A stretch of 64,000 nt of DNA from Devosia aquimaris (lineage in GTDB: Bacteria > Pseudomonadota > Alphaproteobacteria > Rhizobiales > Devosiaceae), in contig NZ_JAIEZN010000001.1 in assembly GCF_020169335.1 (NCBI RefSeq), positions 2,531,805 through 2,595,804 on the forward strand. The letters run 5' to 3'. The notes beneath the pieces are model-generated. The model was not told the origin of the DNA. It did not search any database and worked only from the letters and a program-made list of their open reading frames with translations. The position numbers were made by a program, and so were the translations under genes. Below, piece by piece: positions 18,058 through 25,487 of the stretch. The stretch's first letter is position 1. Each line of letters opens with the position of its first letter.

Positions 18058-18672
18058 ATGAGCTATGTCACCACAATCGCCGAGCTTGAGGCGCTCTATA
18101 CCCCTGCCCCGGTGGCCGCTTCCACCGTCAAGGTGGCCCATGCCATGACCCCGCATTATCGCCGCTTGATCGAGGCCAGCCCCTTCGCCGCTTTGGCCAC
18201 CGTCGGCCCCGAAGGCATCGACTGTTCCCCGCGCGGCGACCAGCCCGGCTTCGTCCGCGTGCATGATGACACCACCCTGATGATGCCCGATCGGCGCGGC
18301 AACAATCGCATTGATTCGCTGCGCAATATCGTGCGCGATCCGCGCTGCGCTTTCCTCTTCCTGCTGCCCGGCTCGGGCACCACCTTCCGCGCCAACGGCC
18401 GCGCCCGGCTCAGCATCGACCCCGACCTGCTCGAAAGCTTTGCTGTCGATGGCAAGCCGCCGCGCTCGGTGATCGTCATGGCCATCGACGAGCTCTATTT
18501 CCAGTGCGCCCGCGCCATCGTACGCTCCGAACTGTGGAACCCTGCCCGCCATATCGATCCCGCCACCCTGCCCACGCCCGGCGCCATGCTGGCCGGCATG
18601 AGCGACAACACCGTCGGCGGCGCCGCCTATGACCAGGCCTGGCCCGAGCGCGCCCGCCAGACCATGTGGTGA
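18058..18672 (+). CDS. Pyridoxamine 5'-phosphate oxidase family flavoprotein (MSMEG_1061-like)
   Basis: 204 residues. The split-barrel segments SPFAALATVGPEGIDCSPRGDQPGFV and RRGNNRIDSLRNIVRDPRCAFLFLLPG are characteristic of the FMN-binding PPOx superfamily. The C-terminal YFQCARAIVRSELW is typical of the subgroup annotated MSMEG_1061. It is likely a flavin- or F420-type reductase of unknown substrate rather than true PdxH, since PLP-specific residues are not evident. It is divergent from msrB across about 108 bp. Confidence 0.8.
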   Translation: MSYVTTIAELEALYTPAPVAASTVKVAHAMTPHYRRLIEASPFAALATVGPEGIDCSPRGDQPGFVRVHDDTTLMMPDRRGNNRIDSLRNIVRDPRCAFLFLLPGSGTTFRANGRARLSIDPDLLESFAVDGKPPRSVIVMAIDELYFQCARAIVRSELWNPARHIDPATLPTPGAMLAGMSDNTVGGAAYDQAWPERARQTMW

Positions 18673-18773
18673 GGCCCCCGGCGACGGGCTGACTGTCGCA
18701 CACCCGTCACCCACCCTTCATGGCAGGGTCATGGGCCCGCACTACCACGCCCGCATCATCCTGCGAGGCGAAC

Positions 18774-19571
18774 ATGACGTTGAAATTTGTGATTATGAGC
18801 GATCTGCACCTGGTGCCCGAGGGCGCCCTGTCGGTAACGCTCGATACTGCAGCCCGGCTCGAACAGGCGGTTGATGCCGTGCTGGCCCGCCATGCCGATG
18901 CCGATTTCTGCATCCTGGCCGGCGACCTGGCCGACCGTGGTGAAGCGGCAGCCTATGAGCGCCTCAAGACCATCATCGCCCGCCTGCCCATCCCTGCCCA
19001 TATCACCCTGGGCAATCATGATGACCGCCCGACCTTCCTCTCCGTCTTCGGCGATGATTTTGCCGCCGAGACCGGTCACGTCGACAAGGTGATCGATACC
19101 AAGGGCTATCGCATCATCATGCTCGATTCCTCCGAGCCCGGCCGCGTCGATGGCGTGCTGGAGCAGGCCCAGATCGATTGGCTCACCGCGCGCCTCGCCG
19201 AGGCCATGGATCGCCCCGTCATCGTCGTGCTGCACCACAATGCCAATGCGCTGCACATTCATTCTGACCGCATCCGCATGCTCGAGCCCGATGCCTTCAT
19301 CGCCGCGCTCAAGACCCATCCCGACATCCGCCAGGTCATTGCCGGCCATGTCCACCTGACCTCGACCGCCACCTGGCATGGCCTGCCCTTCACCACCCTG
19401 GCGGGCGGGCATTATTCGGTCGATTTCTCCGTTGACCGCCCCGATGCGCCCATGCGCCGCATCTCTGGCCCCGGCCAGATGGCCGTCGTCGTCGGCACGC
19501 CCGATCGCACCACGGTGCTGTTCGATGATTTCATCGATGGCAATGCCGACATCTTCTGGTCCAGGGACTGA
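18774..19571 (+). CDS. Metallophosphoesterase, CpdA-like (cyclic nucleotide phosphodiesterase family)
   Basis: 265 residues from the ATG at 18774, which follows GAGGCG. The five calcineurin-type metal blocks are complete: MSDLHL (8-13), GDLAD, GNHDD, VLHHN and GHVHLTS. This arrangement is that of class III 3',5'-cAMP phosphodiesterases (CpdA), but related members cleave other phosphodiesters, so the substrate is not certain. An intrinsic terminator follows at 19634. Confidence 0.82.
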   Translation: MTLKFVIMSDLHLVPEGALSVTLDTAARLEQAVDAVLARHADADFCILAGDLADRGEAAAYERLKTIIARLPIPAHITLGNHDDRPTFLSVFGDDFAAETGHVDKVIDTKGYRIIMLDSSEPGRVDGVLEQAQIDWLTARLAEAMDRPVIVVLHHNANALHIHSDRIRMLEPDAFIAALKTHPDIRQVIAGHVHLTSTATWHGLPFTTLAGGHYSVDFSVDRPDAPMRRISGPGQMAVVVGTPDRTTVLFDDFIDGNADIFWSRD

Positions 19572-19633
19572 TACCGTTCAGTGCCTTTGCCCGGCCTGCC
19601 GATCAGGCAGCCCAGGCTAAGCCATGCCGGACT

Positions 19634-19669
19634 GGCAAGCCCGACCCTGCGGTCGGACTTGCCGTTTTT
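19634..19669 (+). terminator. Intrinsic terminator after the phosphodiesterase gene
   Basis: A 13-bp stem with one mismatch (GGCAAGCCCGACC with GGTCGGACTTGCC) around CTGC is followed by GTTTTT. It serves the plus-strand metallophosphoesterase gene and ends 2 bp before the convergent FMN-reductase stop codon. Confidence 0.88.
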
Positions 19670-19671
19670 CA

Positions 19672-20265
19672 TCAGGCAGCGTCGCGCTGTGCCGACTGCC
19701 GCCCGGCCTTGAGCGTCTGCGCATACCACGACAGCTCATCGAGCATGGTTGTCACCGTCGGCGCCAGATAGGGATAGTCGGCGAAATCCTTGCCCTCGCG
19801 CAGCAGGCCGAGCATGGGCTCCATATTGATGTGAACCGCCTTCTTGAGCGGCACGATATCGAGCTCGATCGCCATCAGCCGCAGCTGCTCCACCGCCCGC
19901 GCGCCCCCCACCGCGCCATAGCCCACAAAGGCGGCCGGCTTCCGGTTTGGCTCGGCAAACAGATAGTCCACCGCATTCTTGAGCACGCCGGAGATGGAGT
20001 GGTTGTACTCCGCCGTAATGAAAATATAGCCGTCCAGCTCGGCGATCTTGTTCGCCCATTTGCGGGCCTCGGGCGTTTCGATCGGCACATAGGCGGGCGA
20101 TGCTGCGGCCTCGAAAAAGGGCAGTGGGTAGTCCCTGAGGTCAACGATCTCGGTCTCGATATCCGTTTGGGCGACGGCCAATTCGGCCACCCAACGCGCC
20201 ACCCGATCGCCAAAACGGCCTTCGCGCGTGGTGGAAATGATGATGCCGATTCTAGGCTTGCTCAT
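19672..20265 (-). CDS. NADPH-dependent FMN reductase family protein
   Basis: 197 residues. The flavodoxin-like fold is shown by IGIIISTTREGRFGDRVARW at the phosphate loop, LDGYIFITAEYNHSISGVLKNAVDYL (the family flavin-binding signature) and GYGAVGGARAVEQLR. It probably reduces flavins or quinones with NADPH. It is divergent from an HxlR regulator with an operator-like dyad between them, a usual arrangement for quinone or electrophile-responsive reductases. Confidence 0.88.
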   Translation of the reverse strand: MSKPRIGIIISTTREGRFGDRVARWVAELAVAQTDIETEIVDLRDYPLPFFEAAASPAYVPIETPEARKWANKIAELDGYIFITAEYNHSISGVLKNAVDYLFAEPNRKPAAFVGYGAVGGARAVEQLRLMAIELDIVPLKKAVHINMEPMLGLLREGKDFADYPYLAPTVTTMLDELSWYAQTLKAGRQSAQRDAA

Positions 20266-20307
20266 AGCGATGGTCTCTTTTCCTGCTTAAGGAGTAAATA
20301 GGTATCT

Positions 20308-20328
20308 AGTCACTGAACGTAACTGACT
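20308..20328. promoter_or_regulatory. Candidate HxlR operator
   Basis: The inverted repeat AGTCA-N11-TGACT lies midway in the 125-bp gap between the divergent FMN reductase and HxlR genes. Further positions inside the spacer are also symmetrical. Assignment to the HxlR protein is by location only. Confidence 0.5.
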
Positions 20329-20390
20329 CTATATTGGTGACCATCCAAACACCCCACAAGACGGCACTTTTTCCTTACCGGAGGCACCAC

Positions 20391-20789
20391 ATGGCAACCC
20401 TGGGCACCCTGACGAAACCACCCAAGACCTATGAGGAATGCACCAGCGTCGCCGTTCCCATGATCGAAATGCTGGGCCGCATCAGTGGCCGCTGGTCGCT
20501 CTATGTCATCATGGCGCTCATGCAGGGCCCCCAGCGCTTCTCCCAGCTGCGGCGACAGCTGCAGGGCATCTCGCAGAAAATGCTGACCCAGACCCTGCGG
20601 GAGCTTGAGGAAGACGGCATCGTGCATCGCACGGTGACGCCGATCATCCCGCCGCGGGTCGACTATGAGCTGACGGCCATGGGGCGCGAATTGCAGGATC
20701 CGCTGGCCGCCATCCACGCCTGGACGCTGCGCAACGGCAGGGAAGTCGCCGAAGCCCGCGCGCGCTACGCGGTTGCCCATGGCAAATAG
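20391..20789 (+). CDS. HxlR-family winged-helix regulator
   Basis: 132 residues from the ATG at 20391 with GGAGG seven bases upstream. The HxlR pattern is clear: ISGRWSLYVIMALMQGPQRFSQLRRQLQGISQKMLTQTLRELEEDGIVHRTV, then PPRVDYELTAMGREL. It probably represses the divergent FMN reductase and itself in response to quinones or aldehydes. No obvious redox cysteine apart from the one in the N-terminal YEECTSVAV segment, which is where HypR/YodB-type sensors also carry one. Confidence 0.88.
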   Translation: MATLGTLTKPPKTYEECTSVAVPMIEMLGRISGRWSLYVIMALMQGPQRFSQLRRQLQGISQKMLTQTLRELEEDGIVHRTVTPIIPPRVDYELTAMGRELQDPLAAIHAWTLRNGREVAEARARYAVAHGK

Positions 20790-20839
20790 CGGGGCATCTG
20801 CCCCGCAGCCTCAGGTCAAATCGGACCGAAAAGAAGGAA

Positions 20840-20914
20840 TGGTGGGAGTAACAAGGATTGAACTTGTGACCCTTCGCGTGTGAAGCGAATGCTCTCCCGC
20901 TGAGCTATACTCCC
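20840..20914 (-). tRNA. tRNA-Val (CAC)
   Basis: 75 nt including an encoded CCA. Acceptor GGGAGTA pairs with TACTCCC, the D arm is GCTCAGCGGGAGAGC, the anticodon stem TTCGC/GCGAA holds loop TTCACAC giving anticodon CAC, and the T arm is ACAAG-TTCAATC-CTTGT. It reads GUG codons. Confidence 0.97.
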
Positions 20915-20944
20915 ATCGCCAGTCGGCGAAAGTCTTTAGAGAGA

Positions 20945-21019
20945 TGGTGGGCGTAACAAGGATCGAACTTGTGACCCCCTCGATGTCAACGAGGTGCTCT
21001 CCCGCTGAGCTATACGCCC
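20945..21019 (-). tRNA. tRNA-Val (GAC)
   Basis: 75 nt including an encoded CCA. Acceptor GGGCGTA pairs with TACGCCC, the D arm is identical to that of the neighbouring tRNA-Val, the anticodon stem CCTCG/CGAGG holds loop TTGACAT giving anticodon GAC, and the T arm is ACAAG-TTCGATC-CTTGT. It lies 30 bp upstream of the CAC gene in the same direction, so both are probably cut from one transcript. Confidence 0.97.
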
Positions 21020-21062
21020 ATCTCTCCGGGACGGCGGAACCATCAGGCCCTGCCGGTGGCGC

Positions 21063-21093
21063 GGATAGACCATAAAACCCATTCTGGGGTCAA
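21063..21093 (-). promoter_or_regulatory. Candidate sigma-70 promoter of the tRNA-Val pair
   Basis: On the minus strand TTGACC (forward 21088-21093) is followed about 18 nt later by TCTATC, close to the alphaproteobacterial housekeeping consensus and about 45-75 bp upstream of the first tRNA. The -10 match is weak. Confidence 0.4.
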
Positions 21094-21128
21094 GGGGGCA
21101 AACCGCTGATTGTGGATAGTCTTTTTTC

Positions 21129-21488
21129 TCAGGCGGCCAGAAGGCGCTCGACCTCGTTGACCAGATCCTTGAGATGGAAGGGTTTGCTGAGCACCGAGGC
21201 GTCCTTGGGCGCATCGCTGTCAGGGTTCAGCGCCACCGCGGCAAAGCCGGTGATGAACATCACCTTGAGGTCCGGATCGAGCTCTGTGGCGCGGCGCGCC
21301 AGCTCAATGCCGTCCATTTCCGGCATCACGATATCGCTCAGCAGCAGCGAAAAGGGCTCTTCGCGCAGGCGTTCATAGGCGCTCAGGCCATTGTCGAACG
21401 ACACCACTTCATAGCCGGCATTCTTGAGCGCCCGCGTCAGGAACTGGCGCATGTCGTTGTCGTCTTCTGCGAGCAGAATTCGCTTCAT
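21129..21488 (-). CDS. cpdR: Single-domain response regulator CpdR
   Basis: 119 residues from the ATG at 21486-21488, preceded by GGAGAGG. It is a lone receiver domain: acidic pocket AEDDND (7-12), phospho-acceptor Asp52 in LLLSDIVMPEMDG, Thr80 in FITGF and Lys102 in SKPF. MKRILLAEDDNDMR and the neighbouring N-formylglutamate amidohydrolase and hisN genes match the CpdR locus of Rhizobiales. In Caulobacter unphosphorylated CpdR recruits ClpXP to degrade CtrA pathway proteins under CckA-ChpT control; the same is expected here. Confidence 0.92.
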   Translation of the reverse strand: MKRILLAEDDNDMRQFLTRALKNAGYEVVSFDNGLSAYERLREEPFSLLLSDIVMPEMDGIELARRATELDPDLKVMFITGFAAVALNPDSDAPKDASVLSKPFHLKDLVNEVERLLAA

Positions 21489-21743
21489 AAAACCTCTCCG
21501 GGTCCCCGACGTGCTGTGCCCGATGTCGCCACCGGACCGCAAACGCATGGCGCGAAACAATCCCACGCCTTCCTGGCGCGAGTCGCACCATAACGCGGGA
21601 TGTTTAAGCGAAGTTTGCCGATCTGCAACATCAACCGCTTTGTCATCGCTGTTTTTGTGACAATCTGGACAAGCTGGGTACAAACGGCGAAACTCAGGGC
21701 AAATCACCAGCACCGGAAACAGGCGCTGGCCCGAGGAGGTAGC

Positions 21744-22637
21744 GTGCGGTCCGACTATTGGGATCAACCAGCATTTGAAACCATTCGTCCGCGTCGCCTG
21801 GTGGCGCCGGTGGTGTTCAATTCGCCCCATTCCGGACGCGTCTATCCCGAGCGCTTCCTGGCCATGACCCGGCTGGACCATCTGTCTATCCGCCAGTCCG
21901 AGGACGCCTGGGTGGACGAACTGTTCGCCCGCGCGCCCCATCTGGGCGCCCCCATGCTGCGGGCGCATTTCCCCCGCGCCTATCTCGACGTCAACCGCGA
22001 ACCCTGGGAACTGGACCCCACCATGTTCGTGGAGCCCCTGTCAGATCGCTTCAACACCACCTCGCCCCGCGTCGCCGCCGGCCTGGGCACGCTCGCCCGC
22101 GTGGTGGCCGAGAACAAGCCGATCTATCGCGAGCGCCTGACGCTGGATGATGCCACCATGCGCATCGAAGGCATCTACCATCCCTATCACGCCGCCTTGC
22201 AGCGCCTCTTGAGCGAAGCCATGAGCGCCTTCGGTGTCGCCCTTTTGATCGATTGCCACTCCATGCCGCGCATCCAGCGCGCCCAGGACAAGGCGGCGCC
22301 CGACATCGTGCTGGGCGACCGCTATGGCACCACCTGTGCCCCGGGCCTGGTCGATCTGGTCGAAACCATCTTCACCAGCGCCGGGCTCAATGTGGCGCGC
22401 AACCGGCCCTATGCCGGCGGCTTTGCCACCCGCAACTATGGCCGCCCGCAGCATGGCGTGCATGCCCTGCAGATCGAGATCAGCCGCCACCTTTACATGA
22501 ATGAGGTGACGCTGACCCAGAACGAGGGTTTCGAGGCGATTCGGGCGCTGATCGACCGGCTGATCTTTGCCCTGGTCGGCATCGATCTGGTGGCTCTTGC
22601 CGCCGGCCAGCCTGGCCTGGCCCGCGCCGCCGAGTAA
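21744..22637 (+). CDS. N-formylglutamate amidohydrolase
   Basis: 297 residues if the GTG at 21744 is used; GAGGAGG lies 5 bp upstream, while a longer open frame from 21600 has no ribosome site and lacks family resemblance. The family blocks are FNSPHSGRVYP, HFPRAYLDVNREPWELDP, IDCHSMP (metal-binding Asp/His) and LQIEISRHLYM. It hydrolyses N-formyl-glutamate in histidine degradation or acts on related amides; no other hut genes are nearby. It is divergent from cpdR. Confidence 0.88.
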   Translation: MRSDYWDQPAFETIRPRRLVAPVVFNSPHSGRVYPERFLAMTRLDHLSIRQSEDAWVDELFARAPHLGAPMLRAHFPRAYLDVNREPWELDPTMFVEPLSDRFNTTSPRVAAGLGTLARVVAENKPIYRERLTLDDATMRIEGIYHPYHAALQRLLSEAMSAFGVALLIDCHSMPRIQRAQDKAAPDIVLGDRYGTTCAPGLVDLVETIFTSAGLNVARNRPYAGGFATRNYGRPQHGVHALQIEISRHLYMNEVTLTQNEGFEAIRALIDRLIFALVGIDLVALAAGQPGLARAAE

Positions 22638-22718
22638 CCCTGCGAGCCACGCCGCTTTTGGCTTTCCTGCGCCGGGCGCCACCGCTAAGACAGGGCCCGA
22701 CCAGGAGGCCTCGTCGTC

Positions 22719-23507
22719 ATGACCATCGATCTTGCCAAAGTTGAAGCCACGCTGCTGGCCGCCGCCGCAGCCGCGGCCGAGCGCACGCTGCCCCTGTTCC
22801 GCACGGGCCTTGCCATCGACAACAAGCTGGCTGCCGGCTTTGACCCCGTCACCGAGGCCGACCGCGGCGCCGAGACCGCCATCCGCGCCGTCATCGCCGA
22901 GGCCTTTCCCGACCATGCCATCATCGGCGAGGAATGGGGCGTATCGGGCGAGCACGACTACAGCTGGATCATCGACCCGGTCGATGGCACCCGCGCCTTC
23001 ATCTCCGGCGCCCCCGTCTGGGGCACGCTGATCGGCTTTGCCCACAAGGGCGTGGCCATCGCCGGGCTGATGAGCCAGCCCTTCATCGGCGAGACCTTCC
23101 TGGCCGTGCCGGGCCGCGCCAGCTATCGCCGCAGCGACGTCACCAGCCCCATCCGCACCAGCGGCCAGACCGAACTGGCCCCCGCCCGCGTCTTCACCAC
23201 CACGCCCCGCCTGTTCAACACGCCCGAGATCGAGGCCAAGTGGCACGCCATCGAAGCGGCAACCCGGCTGCAGCGCTTCGGCATGGATTGCTATGGCTAT
23301 GCCCTTTTGGCCGCTGGCCAGGCTGATCTGGTCATCGAGCCATACCTGAACACCTACGACATCGCCGCGCTCGTCCCCATCATCCGCGAAGCCGGCGGCG
23401 CCATCGCCTGCTGGGACGGCTCCGAGCCCACCGGCGGCGGCAATGTCGTCGCCGCCGCCACCCCCGAGCTCCTCGACAAGGCCCTGGCCCTCGTCAACGC
23501 CAGCTAG
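22719..23507 (+). CDS. hisN: Histidinol-phosphatase, inositol-monophosphatase fold
   Basis: 262 residues, start ATG 22719 with AGGAGG upstream. The Mg-binding signatures are DPVTEADRGAE, IIGEEWG, IIDPVDGTRAFISG and, at the C-terminus, NTYDIAALVPIIREAGG. The IMPase-fold HisN does the penultimate step of histidine synthesis in actinobacteria and many alphaproteobacteria, and the location after the N-formylglutamate amidohydrolase gene is common for it. A general inositol or sugar phosphatase is the alternative. Confidence 0.83.
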   Translation: MTIDLAKVEATLLAAAAAAAERTLPLFRTGLAIDNKLAAGFDPVTEADRGAETAIRAVIAEAFPDHAIIGEEWGVSGEHDYSWIIDPVDGTRAFISGAPVWGTLIGFAHKGVAIAGLMSQPFIGETFLAVPGRASYRRSDVTSPIRTSGQTELAPARVFTTTPRLFNTPEIEAKWHAIEAATRLQRFGMDCYGYALLAAGQADLVIEPYLNTYDIAALVPIIREAGGAIACWDGSEPTGGGNVVAAATPELLDKALALVNAS

Positions 23508-23560
23508 CTTTTGGCCTCTTTCGCCCTGGGGCGAGAACCCCGACATCCCAGCCATCGCCC

Positions 23561-23603
23561 CCTCTCCCCTGAGGGGAGAGGGCAGGATGAGGGGTTCAGC
23601 GCC
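23561..23603. repeat. Intergenic GC-rich palindrome, type C (short form)
   Basis: The hairpin CCTCTCCCC-TGA-GGGGAGAGG is followed by GCAGGATGAGGGGTTCAG. It shares the GAGGGGAGAGG and GAGGGGTTCAGCG blocks with 17353-17410, with the middle hairpin replaced by GCAGGAT. It may also end hisN transcription, though there is no T tract. Confidence 0.75.
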
Positions 23604-23637
23604 ACCCGTCAGGCACCTCAGCCTCCCCACCACAGAG

Positions 23638-23667
23638 CGTCATCACCCGGCTCGTCCGGGTGATCCA
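23638..23667 (+). repeat. REP-like palindrome, type B
   Basis: CGTC head, arms ATCACCCGG and CCGGGTGAT, loop CTCGT, CCA tail. It lies between the convergent hisN and WYL-regulator genes. Confidence 0.9.
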
Positions 23668-23731
23668 TTGGTCCCGCACCGGATCGCCCGAGCAAACCGG
23701 CCAATGCCGGCGTCCCCCGACCAATCCAGCG

Positions 23732-24415
23732 CTATTGTTCGGTGAGCTTGGCAAGATAATCCCGCAACAGGCTGGCCCTTCGGGGCCGGAAACTGGTCCC
23801 GGTGCGTGACATTGTTCCAATCCGGTCGACCCGGAACATGCGGAAGTCGTTGCGCAGGCAACACCACGCCAGAACGGTCATCACGCGATCGCTGTACATG
23901 ATGGCCAGGGGGCGAATGAGCCGCTGGGTGAAACTGCCAGCCTGATCCTGATAGCCGATCTCGATCTCATGTTCGTCCCAGCACGCCTGGCGAATGGCCT
24001 GCAATTGCGGATGTGGGCCATAGCGCCCGTCTGGCCGATAGACATGGGAAATGGAATGCAGCAGCTGCTGCTCACGATCATCCGGCAGGGTTGCAGCAAC
24101 CTTGGCGAGCACGGCCTCGGCCGCCCGCGCCAGGTCCGGATCGCCCATCTGGCGCACCTCTCCCAGCCCCACCGCGATCGCTTCGATTTCGAGCCGATCG
24201 AAGGTTTGCGGGGGCAAGGCATAATCCTCGATCAGGCGATAGCCATAACCCCGCTCGCCCTCGATCCGGGCGCCGGACAGCCGCAACAGCTCGATATCGC
24301 GATAGATCGATCGCACCGACACCCCGCGTTCAGCCGCCAGGCGCAGCGCCGTGATCGGCGGCGCCATGACCCGCATCAACTGCAGCAGGCGCAACAATCT
24401 GTCTGGTCCGCTCAT
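23732..24415 (-). CDS. WYL-domain transcriptional regulator (YafY-like)
   Basis: 227 residues. The N-terminal DeoR-like helix-turn-helix (APPITALRLAAERGVSVRSIYRDIELLRLSGARIEGERGYGYRL) is followed by a WYL domain with LRNDFRMFRVDRIGTM. Such proteins bind small ligands through the WYL part. It is divergent from a VOC protein and a small membrane protein, with a CAACTG dyad between, and is likely their local regulator. Confidence 0.87.
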   Translation of the reverse strand: MSGPDRLLRLLQLMRVMAPPITALRLAAERGVSVRSIYRDIELLRLSGARIEGERGYGYRLIEDYALPPQTFDRLEIEAIAVGLGEVRQMGDPDLARAAEAVLAKVAATLPDDREQQLLHSISHVYRPDGRYGPHPQLQAIRQACWDEHEIEIGYQDQAGSFTQRLIRPLAIMYSDRVMTVLAWCCLRNDFRMFRVDRIGTMSRTGTSFRPRRASLLRDYLAKLTEQ

Positions 24416-24419
24416 TGTC

Positions 24420-24442
24420 CAACTGCCGCGAAGTGTCAGTTG
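24420..24442. promoter_or_regulatory. Candidate operator, WYL regulator / VOC protein gap
   Basis: The perfect inverted repeat CAACTG-N11-CAGTTG begins 5 bp upstream of the WYL gene start codon and about 50 bp upstream of the VOC gene start. Confidence 0.5.
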
Positions 24443-24494
24443 TGCCCTTCTATACCCGGTTCATCCCTTTCATCCAGTCACAGGACGAGAACCC

Positions 24495-24911
24495 ATGAGT
24501 ATCCAGACCGTCGCCCACATCAATTTCCGGGGCGACGCGCGCCCTGCCCTCGCCTTCTACCAATCGGTCTTTGGTGGCGAACTGGTGCTGCTCACGCACG
24601 CGCAGGTCTATGGCACGACCGATGCTGCAGAGGCCGACCTGGTCAGTTGGGGGCGTGTGGTTTCACCGGAAGGTTTTGCCGTCATGGCCTACGACGCGCC
24701 GGCGAGCCGGGCTTATGATCCTGGCCAGAGCCCGTTCTTCATGTCCGTCAGCGGTACCTCGAATGACGAGATCACGGCCTATTGGGACAAGCTCAAGGCG
24801 GATGGGGAGATTCTGCAGGCGCTGGCCGGCTGGTCCCCGCTCTACGGCATGCTCAAGGACAAGTTCGGCATCACCTGGGTGCTCGACGTCCAGAACAACG
24901 GCGCGCATTGA
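24495..24911 (+). CDS. VOC-family protein (glyoxalase/PhnB-like)
   Basis: 138 residues from the ATG at 24495. HINFRGDARPALAFYQSVFGGELVLLTHAQVYG and PFFMSVSGTSNDEITAYWDKLKADGEILQALAGWSPLYGMLKDKFGITWVLDV follow the PhnB/DUF1338-like pattern of the vicinal-oxygen-chelate fold. The function of this subgroup is not known; metal-dependent isomerase, dioxygenase or binding protein are all possible. It is divergent from a WYL regulator and followed 35 bp later by a small membrane protein. Confidence 0.82.
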   Translation: MSIQTVAHINFRGDARPALAFYQSVFGGELVLLTHAQVYGTTDAAEADLVSWGRVVSPEGFAVMAYDAPASRAYDPGQSPFFMSVSGTSNDEITAYWDKLKADGEILQALAGWSPLYGMLKDKFGITWVLDVQNNGAH

Positions 24912-24946
24912 GCGCCCGCAACCAGACTTCAGTGGAAGATTCAACC

Positions 24947-25366
24947 ATGGTTTTCAGTGCATTTGCGCAGATCAGTCTCTGGGGCGTGCTGGCGGCGTCC
25001 GCATTCGGCTTTGTCTTTGGTGGCGTCTATTTTGGCGCCCTGGTTCCCCGACCTTACGCCCGGGCGCTGGGCCGCGAGCCCGTGCCAGCCACCAGGCCCG
25101 ACGTGCTGACCATCCTCGGCCCCTTTGCGTGCAATGTCGTCATGATCGTCACCACAGCGGCCGTCATGCGCATGGTCGGCATTGCCACCCTTGCCGATGC
25201 GCTCGCGTTCGGGCTGGTGATTGGCGTCGGCTATCAGCTCAGCATGTGCATGACCATTGCCATCAATCCCAACTTCCCCAAGCCATTCGCCTATGCGCTG
25301 GTGAATGGGCCCTACTTCCTGGTCAGCAGCCTGGTGACAACCACCCTGTTGTTCCTGCTGCAATAG
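24947..25366 (+). CDS. Small integral membrane protein, DUF1761-like
   Basis: 139 residues from the ATG at 24947. Four hydrophobic segments are visible (near 8-30, 55-75, 80-105 and 115-138). FGFVFGGVYFGALVPRPYARALGRE at the N-terminus resembles DUF1761 proteins, whose function is unknown. It probably forms a transcription unit with the VOC gene 35 bp upstream under the divergent WYL regulator. Confidence 0.72.
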   Translation: MVFSAFAQISLWGVLAASAFGFVFGGVYFGALVPRPYARALGREPVPATRPDVLTILGPFACNVVMIVTTAAVMRMVGIATLADALAFGLVIGVGYQLSMCMTIAINPNFPKPFAYALVNGPYFLVSSLVTTTLLFLLQ

Positions 25367-25487
25367 GCCAGCACCCGCCCGGGTCATCACCAAACGAGCG
25401 CGCCTGTGCTGATCCCTCCGGACAAGCCTGAGGCATCACCGCGCTGGCAACGGCAATCTCGTCCACACGCCGGAAGTGCCCCCGTTT

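Noticed and set aside
21600..21743. Longer start for N-formylglutamate amidohydrolase at 21600
   Set aside because: The GTG at 21744 has a strong GAGGAGG and gives the family N-terminus; the extension has no homology-like features.
22041..23633. 530-codon minus-strand frame
   Set aside because: Covers N-formylglutamate amidohydrolase and hisN antisense; no recognisable domain.
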